This document shows, piece after piece, positions 1 to 6,400 of a DNA stretch of 33,504 bases (position 1 is its first letter; every line of letters starts with the position of its first letter). The stretch spans positions 1-33,504 of the forward strand of contig JADGPE010000022.1 of the NCBI GenBank assembly GCA_017882605.1, written 5' to 3'. Under the pieces are notes generated by a model. That model did no database searches. It was not told the DNA's origin and worked only from the letters and a program-made list of their open reading frames with translations. The position numbers were made by a program, and so were the translations under genes. This DNA comes from Thermoleophilia bacterium (GTDB taxonomy: Bacteria > Actinomycetota > Thermoleophilia > Gaiellales > Gaiellaceae).

Positions 1-1644
1 GAGCGCGAGCTTCGGCACGAGCCCGATCTTCACCGCGCTCGCAGCGGTCAGATAGGAGCCGAACGAGCCGCCGAGCAGCACCTGGGAGATCTCCGTCGGG
101 TCGACACCCATGTCGTTGCAGAGGATCTGCCAGCCGGTCGCGATCGATGCCTTCGCAAACTGCAGCTCCCGCACGTCGCGCTGCGAGAGGAAGATGTCGT
201 CGGAGAGATAGAAGACGTTCTCCTCGCCGATCTTCCCGAGCCGCTCCGACGAGCCGAGCACGAAGCGTCCGGAGTGGTCCAGGATGCCGGCGCCGACGAG
301 CTCGGCGACTGCGTCGACGAGGCCCGATCCGCAGAGACCGACCGGTTCGACGTCCCCGATCACGGTCAGCTCGACCGCGCCGTCGACGAGCTTCACGCCC
401 TCGATCGCGCCGTCCGCGGCCCGCATGCCGCAGCGAATCTGGGCCGCTTCGAACGCCGGGCCGGCCGGGGCCGCCGTCGCCAGCGCGCGCGCCGACGAGC
501 CGAGCACGATCTCGGAGTTCGTGCCGACGTCGATGAAGAGCCGCACGCGCTTGTCGAGCGTGAGCCCGGTGGCGAGGATGCCGGCCACGATGTCGGGCCC
601 GACATAGGCGCCGAGAGCCGGGAAGAGGACGGCCGGCGCGCGCTCATGCACCCGGACGCCGAGATCCGCGGCCGTCGCAGCAGGAAGCTGTCGGGCCGCG
701 ATCGTGAACGGCGCCATCGAGAGCGGCTCCGGGTCGATCCCGAGTGCGAGCTGGATCATCGTCACGTTCCCGGCGACGACGATCTCGTAGACCTCGGCCG
801 GATCGACGCCCGCCTCGTCGCAGACCTCGGACGTCAGCGTCGCGAGCGTCTCGTGCGCCTTCGAGCGGAGCACGTCCAATGCGCCCGGATCGAGCATGGT
901 GGCGCTGATCCGCGAGATCACGTCCGCGCCGAACGGCTGTTGCGCGTTGAGGATCGACCGCACGGCGACCGGCTGACCGGTCTCGAGGTCGAGCAGCGTC
1001 GCGACGCAGGTCGTCGTGCCGAGGTCGTACGCGATCGCGTGCCGCCGCGCTGTCGTGTCGCCCGGTTCGACGTCGAGCAGCAGATCGTCGACGACGACGG
1101 CAGTCACGTCCCAGTTCGCGTCGCGCAGGGTCTTGCCGAGCGCGCGCACGAGCTCGAGCGGCACGCGGAGCTCGAGGTCGTCCATCCCGTTCGTGACGCG
1201 CTCGAGGTCGGAGACCTGGTCCTCGAGGGTCGGCTCGCTCAGCTCGAGGTGGCGCTTCTGCACTGCGGGCCTGAGGATCACGTGCCGCCCGACGCCGGCG
1301 AGCGCGGCCTTCGGCCGTGTCTGCAGGAGCGGCACCTCGACCACGAGGTCCTCCTCCGCCTGCGCACGGCAGGCGAGCCGCCAGCCGGCCTTCAGCTCGT
1401 CGGGCGAGAACGCCCGCGGATCGACCGACGAGAGCTCCTGCCGCCCCGACGCGACGCGCACCTTGCACTTCTTGCAGGTGCCGTGACCGCCGCAGGTCGA
1501 GTCGATCGCGACCCCGTTCCAGCTCGCGCAGTCGAACAACGTCGTGCCGGCCGGCACGCGCGCTTCCTTGGTGGCGCCGTCCGCCTGCTGGAAGACCAGC
1601 CGAACGCGGTCGGGGTGCACCTCGTCGACGACCGGGTCGATCAC
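1..1644 (-). CDS. Corrinoid-activating ferredoxin/ASKHA protein (RACo/RamA-like, DUF4445), 3' end off window
   Basis: This is a reductive activator of corrinoid proteins. It uses ATP and a [2Fe-2S] cluster to return inactive Co(II) to methyl-accepting Co(I). The frame is open from the window edge to a GTG at 1644, giving 548 codons with the C-terminus missing. Residues 51-60 carry the plant-type ferredoxin pattern C-x5-C-x2-C (CGGHGTCKKC), with a fourth Cys near residue 92. The C-terminal half has the ASKHA nucleotide-binding segments DLGTTT and DVGTNSEIVLG, followed by GLCGSGLVD. The GTG start overlaps the stop of the upstream methyltransferase gene as GTGA, which implies translational coupling. 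The family is known to service MttB-, MtvB- and AcsE-type corrinoid proteins. Its position as the last visible gene of a corrinoid operon supports that role. The family call is firm, but the partner methyltransferase is not identified. Confidence 0.9.
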   Translation of the reverse strand, partial: MIDPVVDEVHPDRVRLVFQQADGATKEARVPAGTTLFDCASWNGVAIDSTCGGHGTCKKCKVRVASGRQELSSVDPRAFSPDELKAGWRLACRAQAEEDLVVEVPLLQTRPKAALAGVGRHVILRPAVQKRHLELSEPTLEDQVSDLERVTNGMDDLELRVPLELVRALGKTLRDANWDVTAVVVDDLLLDVEPGDTTARRHAIAYDLGTTTCVATLLDLETGQPVAVRSILNAQQPFGADVISRISATMLDPGALDVLRSKAHETLATLTSEVCDEAGVDPAEVYEIVVAGNVTMIQLALGIDPEPLSMAPFTIAARQLPAATAADLGVRVHERAPAVLFPALGAYVGPDIVAGILATGLTLDKRVRLFIDVGTNSEIVLGSSARALATAAPAGPAFEAAQIRCGMRAADGAIEGVKLVDGAVELTVIGDVEPVGLCGSGLVDAVAELVGAGILDHSGRFVLGSSERLGKIGEENVFYLSDDIFLSQRDVRELQFAKASIATGWQILCNDMGVDPTEISQVLLGGSFGSYLTAASAVKIGLVPKLAL

Positions 1645-2495
1645 GCCGCTGCGGCCTGCTTTGCGCGGTAGGCGGCGATCCAGGCGGCGCCCCACTCGTC
1701 GTGGCCGAGCAGGAAGTCGGTCGCCCGGACGCCTTCGACGATCTCCTGTGAGCGCGCGTCCATGATCGCGCTCGTCAACCCGTGGCTCGCGGCGACCGCG
1801 AGGAACGCGGCGCCGAGCGTCTCCCGGCCGGGCAGGCCGAACGACGTGTTCGACGCGCCGCAGGTCATGTTCACGCCGAGCTCCTCTCGGATCAGCCTGA
1901 CGGTCTCGAGGAACAGCGTCACGGCGCGCGGCTCGGCGCCAACCGGCATCGCGAGCGGGTCGATCAGCACGTCCTCCGGCTGGATGCCGTGATCGCCGGC
2001 GCGGGAGACGATCTTCCGCGCGACCTCGAGGCGGCGCTGCGGCTCCATCGGGATCTCGTCGTCGTTTGCGAGGCCGATCACCGCGGCTCCGTGCTTGGCG
2101 ACAATCGGCAGGATCGCCTCCAGCCGTTCGTCCTCGCCGGTGACGGAGTTGACGAGCGCCTTGCCCTGGTAGGCGCCGAGGCCCGCTTCGAGCGCCTCGA
2201 TCACCGACGAATCGATGCACAACGGCAGGTCGGTGAGCTTCTGCACGAGCGGAATCGCCTGGCGCATCAGCTCGATCTCGTCGGCGAGCGGATCGCCCAC
2301 GTTGACGTCGAGCATGTCGGCGCCGCCTGCGACCTGCTGCGCGACGTCCACCTCGATGCGCGAGAGATCGCCGTTCTGCAGCTCGGCCTGGAACTTCTTG
2401 CGTCCCGTCGGGTTGATCCGCTCGCCGATCACGCAGAACGCGCGGTCGGGGCCGATCACGACGGTCTTGGACGGCGATTCGAGGACGGTCTCCAT
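1641..2495 (-). CDS. Methyltetrahydrofolate:corrinoid methyltransferase (MtgA/MtvA/AcsE-like)
   Basis: This 284-residue pterin-binding TIM-barrel enzyme moves a methyl group between a corrinoid protein and tetrahydrofolate in the cytoplasm. Visible motifs are GERINPTGRKKF near the N-terminus, DVNVGDP (the pterin-site Asp/Asn segment), CIDSS, NSVTGE, IDPLAMPVG and GASNTSFGLP, in family order. The length fits stand-alone MtgA/MtvA/CmuB-like proteins rather than full MetH. The ATG at 2495 overlaps the corrinoid-protein stop by one base (TGATG), and its own stop overlaps the next start by four. Characterised relatives serve glycine betaine (MtgA) or vanillate (MtvA) demethylation. The betaine importer and dimethylglycine-type dehydrogenases nearby favour betaine here, but that is inference from context. 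Confidence 0.9.
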   Translation of the reverse strand: METVLESPSKTVVIGPDRAFCVIGERINPTGRKKFQAELQNGDLSRIEVDVAQQVAGGADMLDVNVGDPLADEIELMRQAIPLVQKLTDLPLCIDSSVIEALEAGLGAYQGKALVNSVTGEDERLEAILPIVAKHGAAVIGLANDDEIPMEPQRRLEVARKIVSRAGDHGIQPEDVLIDPLAMPVGAEPRAVTLFLETVRLIREELGVNMTCGASNTSFGLPGRETLGAAFLAVAASHGLTSAIMDARSQEIVEGVRATDFLLGHDEWGAAWIAAYRAKQAAAA

Positions 2496-3160
2496 CAGGC
2501 CGGCACAGCGGCGCGCCGCTTCGCAATCAGGTCCTTGGCAATCCGTACTGCCGTCGACGCATCGGGAGCGTACGCGTCGGCGCCGACCGCGTCGGCGTAC
2601 TCCTGCGTCACCGGGGCACCGCCGACCATCACGATCACGTCGTCGCGGATGCCCGCCTTCTGCAGCGCGTTGATGTTCGCCTTGAACATCGGCATCGTCG
2701 TCGTCAGGAACGCGGAGAAGCCGACGACATCCGGGTTGTGCTCCTGGATCTTCTGCACGAACACCTCGGGGGCGACGTTGACGCCAAGGTCGTACACGGT
2801 GAAGCCGGCGCCCTCGAGCATGATGTTGACGAGGTTCTTGCCGATGTCGTGCACGTCGCCCTTGACGGTGCCCATCACGTAGGTGCCGATCGGCTTCGCG
2901 CCCGTCTCCGCGAGCAGCGGGCGCAGAATGTCGAGCGCCCCCTGCATCGCGCGCGCCGCGATCAGCATCTCGGGCACGAAGTAGTCGCCACGCTCGAAGC
3001 GCGCTCCGACCTCCTCGAGCGACGGGATCAGCGCGTCGTAGAGCATCGCCTCGCAGCCGAGGCCCTCCGCGAGCCCTTTGTTGACGAGGTCTTTCACCTC
3101 GGGCGCGTTCCCGATGAGCGTCTCGTCGTAGAGGCCCTTCAGGATCTCTTCGTGGGTCAT
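2495..3160 (-). CDS. B12-binding corrinoid protein (MttC/MtgC/MtvC-like)
   Basis: This 221-residue methyl-carrier protein shuttles a methyl group on cobalamin between a substrate-specific methyltransferase and the folate-dependent partner. Residues 1-90 form the helical cap domain (B12-binding 2). The Rossmann-type cobalamin domain follows, with the DxHxxG motif GDVHDIG, where D102, H104 and G107 are the key positions and H104 is the lower axial cobalt ligand. Next come FSAFLTTTM and the GGAPVT loop. Size and layout match MttC/MtbC proteins. The ATG at 3160 overlaps the upstream regulator's stop (ATGA), so the regulator and enzymes are co-translated. No MttB-type substrate methyltransferase is visible, so substrate cannot be read from this gene alone. 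Confidence 0.93.
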   Translation of the reverse strand: MTHEEILKGLYDETLIGNAPEVKDLVNKGLAEGLGCEAMLYDALIPSLEEVGARFERGDYFVPEMLIAARAMQGALDILRPLLAETGAKPIGTYVMGTVKGDVHDIGKNLVNIMLEGAGFTVYDLGVNVAPEVFVQKIQEHNPDVVGFSAFLTTTMPMFKANINALQKAGIRDDVIVMVGGAPVTQEYADAVGADAYAPDASTAVRIAKDLIAKRRAAVPA

Positions 3161-3864
3161 GCGGCACCTCGCTGGTCGTGGTTGCCGAGTCGCATCGAGA
3201 CGAGGCCGGCCTGCTCGAGCAGTGCCGGCGCGAGCTCGGCGATGCGATCGCGGGTGAGCCGGATGGTCGGCCCGGAGATGGAAAGGGCTGCGACGACGTC
3301 GCCGTCGGGCCCGAAGATCGGCGCGGCGAGGGCGGCGAGGCCGTGCTCTAGCTCGTCGACGGCGACGGCATAACCGCGCGTGCGGATCTCCTCGCCTTCG
3401 GGCGCGCGCGACGCGAACGCCTGCAGCACCTTCCCGTTCGCGGTGGTCTCGTACGGCACGCGCCGGCCGACCCAGTTCGTTCCGCCGACGAAGTGGCGGC
3501 TGTCCTCCTGCGCTAGGTGCTCGACACCGAGCGGTGTCGGAACGCCGAGATTGATGGTCTCGCCGGAGAGCTGGGAGAGCGCCTTGAGCGCCGGCGTCGC
3601 GAGCTCGGCGAGGCTGTCGCCCGAGTCCCGGTGCGCGAAACGCAGCAGCACCGGCCCCGGCGCGACGCGCCGGTCGCCGGCGCGCTGGACGAGGCCGCGG
3701 CGCTCGAGCGCTCCGACGAGGCGGGAGGTGGTCGACTTCGGAAGGCCGGAGCTCGTCGCGAGCTCACCGACCCCGAGCGGCCGGTTCGACTCGACGACGC
3801 TGACGAGCAGCTCCGCCGCGCGGTCGATCGCCTGTGTCCCGGACTCGGCGGCCATCTCTCCCAT
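3157..3864 (-). CDS. IclR-family transcriptional regulator of the corrinoid operon
   Basis: This protein of about 235 residues has an N-terminal winged helix-turn-helix (segment LGVGELATSSGLPKSTTSRL) and a C-terminal IclR effector-binding domain. It is first in the operon and its stop overlaps the corrinoid-protein start, so it most likely controls that operon and itself. I chose the ATG at 3864. ATGs at 3855 and 3876 are also in frame, and a longer frame to 3945 runs through an operator-like palindrome and into a repeat, so it is unlikely to be translated. An 18-base palindrome sits immediately upstream. The ligand is unknown. IclR proteins often sense aromatic or small organic acids. Confidence 0.88.
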   Translation of the reverse strand: MGEMAAESGTQAIDRAAELLVSVVESNRPLGVGELATSSGLPKSTTSRLVGALERRGLVQRAGDRRVAPGPVLLRFAHRDSGDSLAELATPALKALSQLSGETINLGVPTPLGVEHLAQEDSRHFVGGTNWVGRRVPYETTANGKVLQAFASRAPEGEEIRTRGYAVAVDELEHGLAALAAPIFGPDGDVVAALSISGPTIRLTRDRIAELAPALLEQAGLVSMRLGNHDQRGAA

Positions 3865-3867
3865 ATG

Positions 3868-3885
3868 GTGGAACATCTGTTCCAC
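3868..3885. promoter_or_regulatory. IclR operator-like palindrome
   Basis: The sequence GTGGAACA-TC-TGTTCCAC is a perfect inverted repeat with 8-base arms and a 2-base centre. It lies directly upstream of the chosen IclR start. It is just downstream (minus direction) of a TTGACA that could serve as a -35 box (3894-3889). IclR-family proteins are known to bind palindromes of this general TGGAA/TTCCA type, so autoregulation is a reasonable inference. Confidence 0.6.
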
Positions 3886-3907
3886 GGTTGTCAAGCCCGG
3901 ACGCTCT

Positions 3908-3994
3908 CGCGTCCCATTCAGACGTGTTCTTCCTGCAACCCGCACACGACGGTGGCTGACACCGGACTGGTCTCGACCAGGCCTGTCCGGAGCG
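3908..3994 (+). repeat. 87-base intergenic repeat, copy 1
   Basis: This element matches 5874-5960 over 87 bases in the same orientation with about 11 differences. It includes a 40-base identical core at 3941-3980. The core holds two small inverted repeats: CGGTG-GCTGA-CACCG, and CTGGTC-TC-GACCAG. It lies between the IclR gene and the MFS gene. No coding role or transposase is visible. Confidence 0.85.
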
Positions 3995-4030
3995 GGCGGC
4001 CCCGGCCACGGGCCTCGCCGGGAAGGCGGT

Positions 4031-4036
4031 TACGAT
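4031..4036 (+). promoter_or_regulatory. Candidate -10 box of a leaderless MFS transcript
   Basis: TACGAT lies 6 bases before the ATG at 4043. That spacing places the transcription start at or next to the start codon. No convincing -35 box was found, and there is no Shine-Dalgarno sequence. Evidence is the hexamer plus the same arrangement at several other genes in the window. Confidence 0.4.
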
Positions 4037-4042
4037 CGCGGC

Positions 4043-5410
4043 ATGGTCGCCGGGGATCGGCACCGCGAACGCGTCGCCGCCGCCCTGGTCGCCGTGGCCG
4101 TGGCGATCGCCTTCGCCGACTCCTCGGTCGTCGTCCTCGCGCTGCCCGACCTGTACGCGCGCTTCCAGACGACGATCGAGGGCGTCTCGTGGGTCGTGAC
4201 GGCGTACAACCTGGCGGTCGCGGTCGTCGCCCTGGGGCTCGTGTTCGTCGTCCACCGCACCGCCGCGACCCATGTGCTGACGGTAGGGATCGTGATCTTC
4301 GTGCTCGCCTCGGTCGCATGTGCTGCGGCCGGGAACCTCTCCTTCCTCATCGCGTCTCGCTGCGTCCAGGGAGCCGGCGCCGCGCTCCTCCTCGCTGGAG
4401 CCCTGCCGGTGCTCGGCACGCTGACCGGGTCGGCAGGGCGGGGCGCCGCCCTCTGGACGTTCGCGGGCACGGTCGGAGCCGCGCTCGGACCGGCGCTCGG
4501 GGGCGTCGTGACGCAGCTGCTCGACTGGCGCGCGATCTTCGCCGTTCAGGCACCGCTCGCGGCCGCCGGCCTCGCAGCGGCGCTCCTCGCCCGGGGCGCG
4601 GGGACGCTGGAAGAGGGCTGGCGCCCGTCCCTCGCCCGGACGGTTCCCGCGAACGTCTGCCTGGGACTGCTCTTCGGTGCGCTTGTCGGCGTCCTGTTCC
4701 TCGCGGTGCTGCTCGTGATCACCGTCTGGGGCTACTCGCCGCTCGGCGGCGCCGTGATCGTCAGCGCGCTGCCCGCGGCGACGCTCGCAGCGCGCCCGCT
4801 CTCCCGGCGGCTTGCGGGTCCTGTCGGTGTCTGCGGCGGAGCTGCCCTGCTCTCGCTTGGCCTGATCGCGCTTGCGCTGCTTCCCTCGTCGACAGTCGCG
4901 TACGTCGTGCTCGCGCTCGGTTTCTGCGGCGCGGGACTCGGGCTCGCCGTGCCGGTGCTCTCGGCGAATGCGCTCGACCTCGGGGCCGGAGCGACGCGCA
5001 GCGGAACGCTGACGGTCGGCATTCGTCATCTTGGGCTCGTGCTCGCCCTCGCGGTGATCGCACCGCTCCTCGCACACGACCTGCCTGCGGCCGGCCACCG
5101 TGCGACGCTGCGCGCCACAGCCGTCTTGCTCGATGCCCCGGTCCCGGTCTCGAAGAAGGTCCCGGTCGCGTTCGGCGTGGCGAAGGAGCTCGACCGGGCA
5201 CAGGCAGGAGAGGTTCCCGACCTCACGCGCCCGTTCGACCAGCACGGCGCACGCTCCGACCCCGCGCTGCGAGAGGCGCGAGACCGGCTCGTCGCCGCGG
5301 TGGAACAGACGATCACCCGCGCCTTCAGGCCGGCGTTTCTGTTCTCGGCGGCGCTCGCCGCTGCAGCGCTCGTAGTGGCGGTACGCCTGCCCCGACGGGT
5401 GCGGAGATGA
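4043..5410 (+). CDS. MFS transporter, DHA2-like drug/metabolite exporter
   Basis: This 455-residue integral membrane protein has many hydrophobic helices. The N-terminal ADSSVVVLALPDL resembles the DxTxVNVALP signature of the DHA2 (14-helix, H+-antiporter) group. It is followed by a WVVTAYNLA segment like the WVVTAYxL of that group. A longer hydrophilic stretch precedes the last helix and a basic tail (RLPRRVRR). The start is ATG 4043. The frame is open much further upstream only because of GC bias and repeat sequence. Its stop overlaps the next start (ATGA). The substrate is unknown. It is flanked by two copies of an 87-base repeat and is functionally unlike its neighbours, so it may be an inserted cassette. 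Confidence 0.88.
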   Translation: MVAGDRHRERVAAALVAVAVAIAFADSSVVVLALPDLYARFQTTIEGVSWVVTAYNLAVAVVALGLVFVVHRTAATHVLTVGIVIFVLASVACAAAGNLSFLIASRCVQGAGAALLLAGALPVLGTLTGSAGRGAALWTFAGTVGAALGPALGGVVTQLLDWRAIFAVQAPLAAAGLAAALLARGAGTLEEGWRPSLARTVPANVCLGLLFGALVGVLFLAVLLVITVWGYSPLGGAVIVSALPAATLAARPLSRRLAGPVGVCGGAALLSLGLIALALLPSSTVAYVVLALGFCGAGLGLAVPVLSANALDLGAGATRSGTLTVGIRHLGLVLALAVIAPLLAHDLPAAGHRATLRATAVLLDAPVPVSKKVPVAFGVAKELDRAQAGEVPDLTRPFDQHGARSDPALREARDRLVAAVEQTITRAFRPAFLFSAALAAAALVVAVRLPRRVRR

Positions 5411-5861
5411 GGCTCAACCCTGCGGTCGGCGTCCTGCTCGGCCTGCTCGCAGCCGCGCTGCTCCTGGTCGGCGTCGAGGCAGCGCGCGGCCGCTCGAACC
5501 AACCGCCGCGAATCGCCAATCCCTGCCTGCCCCGCGCCCTCCCGGCGGCGAGCGGCATCGATGCCGCGTGCAGGAGGTCGTCCTCGCGGGGCTCGATCGT
5601 GCCGCCTGCCGCCTCGGCACGTCGCGGGAGGCGCTCGTGCTCTCCATCACGGGGAGCTCGGCGGGCGGCGGACCACGCTGGACGAGGGCGACCGTCGCGG
5701 CGGCCGTGCGGGCGGGGCTCCGCGGGTCGCTCGCGGGTGCAGCTCGGCGGGGTGACGTGCCGGCGTTCGCCGTTCCGTTCCTGGAGCGGCTGATCCGAGT
5801 CACGCCGATCGACGAACTGGTGCGCGGCGGCTTCAGCCTGCAAGAGCTGTTCGGCAACTAG
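5407..5861 (+). pseudogene. Small membrane-anchored protein, apparently frameshifted
   Basis: An ATG at 5407 overlaps the MFS stop. It opens a frame with an N-terminal hydrophobic helix (residues about 6-25), a short linker and NPCLPRALP. Coding character then moves to another frame at about 5566-5568. It continues from GTG 5568 as VQEVVLAGLDRAACRLG to a TAG at 5861. One missing base near 5566 would join the two parts into about 151 residues. Possible readings are a real disruption, an assembly error, or two genes with the second starting at GTG 5568. I do not recognise the family. The coupling to the MFS gene suggests a partner or accessory protein. Confidence 0.55.
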
Positions 5862-5873
5862 TTGAGGACGTGT

Positions 5874-5960
5874 CGTGTCCCGTCCAGCCGCGTACTTCTT
5901 GCAAAGCGCACACGACGGTGGCTGACACCGGACTGGTCTCGACCAGCCCTGTCCGAAGCG
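5874..5960 (+). repeat. 87-base intergenic repeat, copy 2
   Basis: Second copy of the element at 3908-3994, in the same orientation. The identical 40-base core is at 5907-5946. It lies between the stop of the small frameshifted gene and the stop of the convergent VOC gene. Both internal inverted repeats are fully conserved while the flanks carry the substitutions. This suggests that the hairpins are the selected part. Confidence 0.85.
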
Positions 5961-5961
5961 C

Positions 5962-6399
5962 TCAGACGGACGCGGGACCGAGGCGGGCGTCGCGGCTCGA
6001 CGCCACTTCGATCCGGAAGCCGTCCGGGTCGAGGAAGAACGTCGCGTAGTAGCCGGGGTGGTAGACCGGCCAGAACTGCGGGGCGTGGAGGATCACGGCA
6101 CCCGCCCGAACGGCGTTCTCGTGCGCGCGGTCGACGTCGACTGCGCGCTCGACCGCGAGCGCCAGGTGATGCAGGCCCGGCGCGTACAGCTCGAACGGCT
6201 GCTCCGCGAGCGCCTGACGTAGCCCGATCGAGCCCGAACCCACCTGCGGGAACCGGAGATACGAGATCACCTCGCCGCGCTCGCCCTCGACGAGGTGCGG
6301 CGGCTGCAGGCCGAGCTCCCCGAAGACGTCGGCGTAGAACGCGAGCGACTCCCCCACGTCGCGACAGACCAGATCGACGTGGCCCAGCCCGACCAGCAC
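5962..6399 (-). CDS. VOC-family (glyoxalase/bleomycin-resistance fold) protein
   Basis: This 145-residue protein has two beta-alpha-beta-beta-beta modules. The first begins GLGHVDLVCRDV. The second includes GLHHLALAV and ends FFLDPDGFRIEVASS. Candidate metal ligands are the His of GHVDL, a His of LHHLAL and the Glu of RIEV. The family includes glyoxalases, epimerases and ring-cleavage dioxygenases, so the reaction cannot be named. The GTG start at 6399 is one base after the stop of the DgcB-like gene, so it is the last gene of the regulator/dehydrogenase/ETF operon. A role in handling a reactive aldehyde by-product is only a guess. Confidence 0.82.
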   Translation of the reverse strand: MLVGLGHVDLVCRDVGESLAFYADVFGELGLQPPHLVEGERGEVISYLRFPQVGSGSIGLRQALAEQPFELYAPGLHHLALAVERAVDVDRAHENAVRAGAVILHAPQFWPVYHPGYYATFFLDPDGFRIEVASSRDARLGPASV

Positions 6400-6400
6400 G

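Noticed and set aside
274-1671. Long plus-strand open frame opposite the reactivase gene
   Set aside because: Arg/Glu/Asp-rich shadow; the minus strand encodes clear ferredoxin and ASKHA motifs across the same bases.
2496-3167. N-terminal extension of the methyltransferase frame
   Set aside because: Overlaps the corrinoid protein in another frame; family start motifs follow ATG 2495 and no additional domain is recognisable upstream.
3380-4042. N-terminal extension of the MFS frame
   Set aside because: It is antisense to iclR and runs through the repeat; the transporter's first helix follows ATG 4043, which also has a -10-like box at the right distance.
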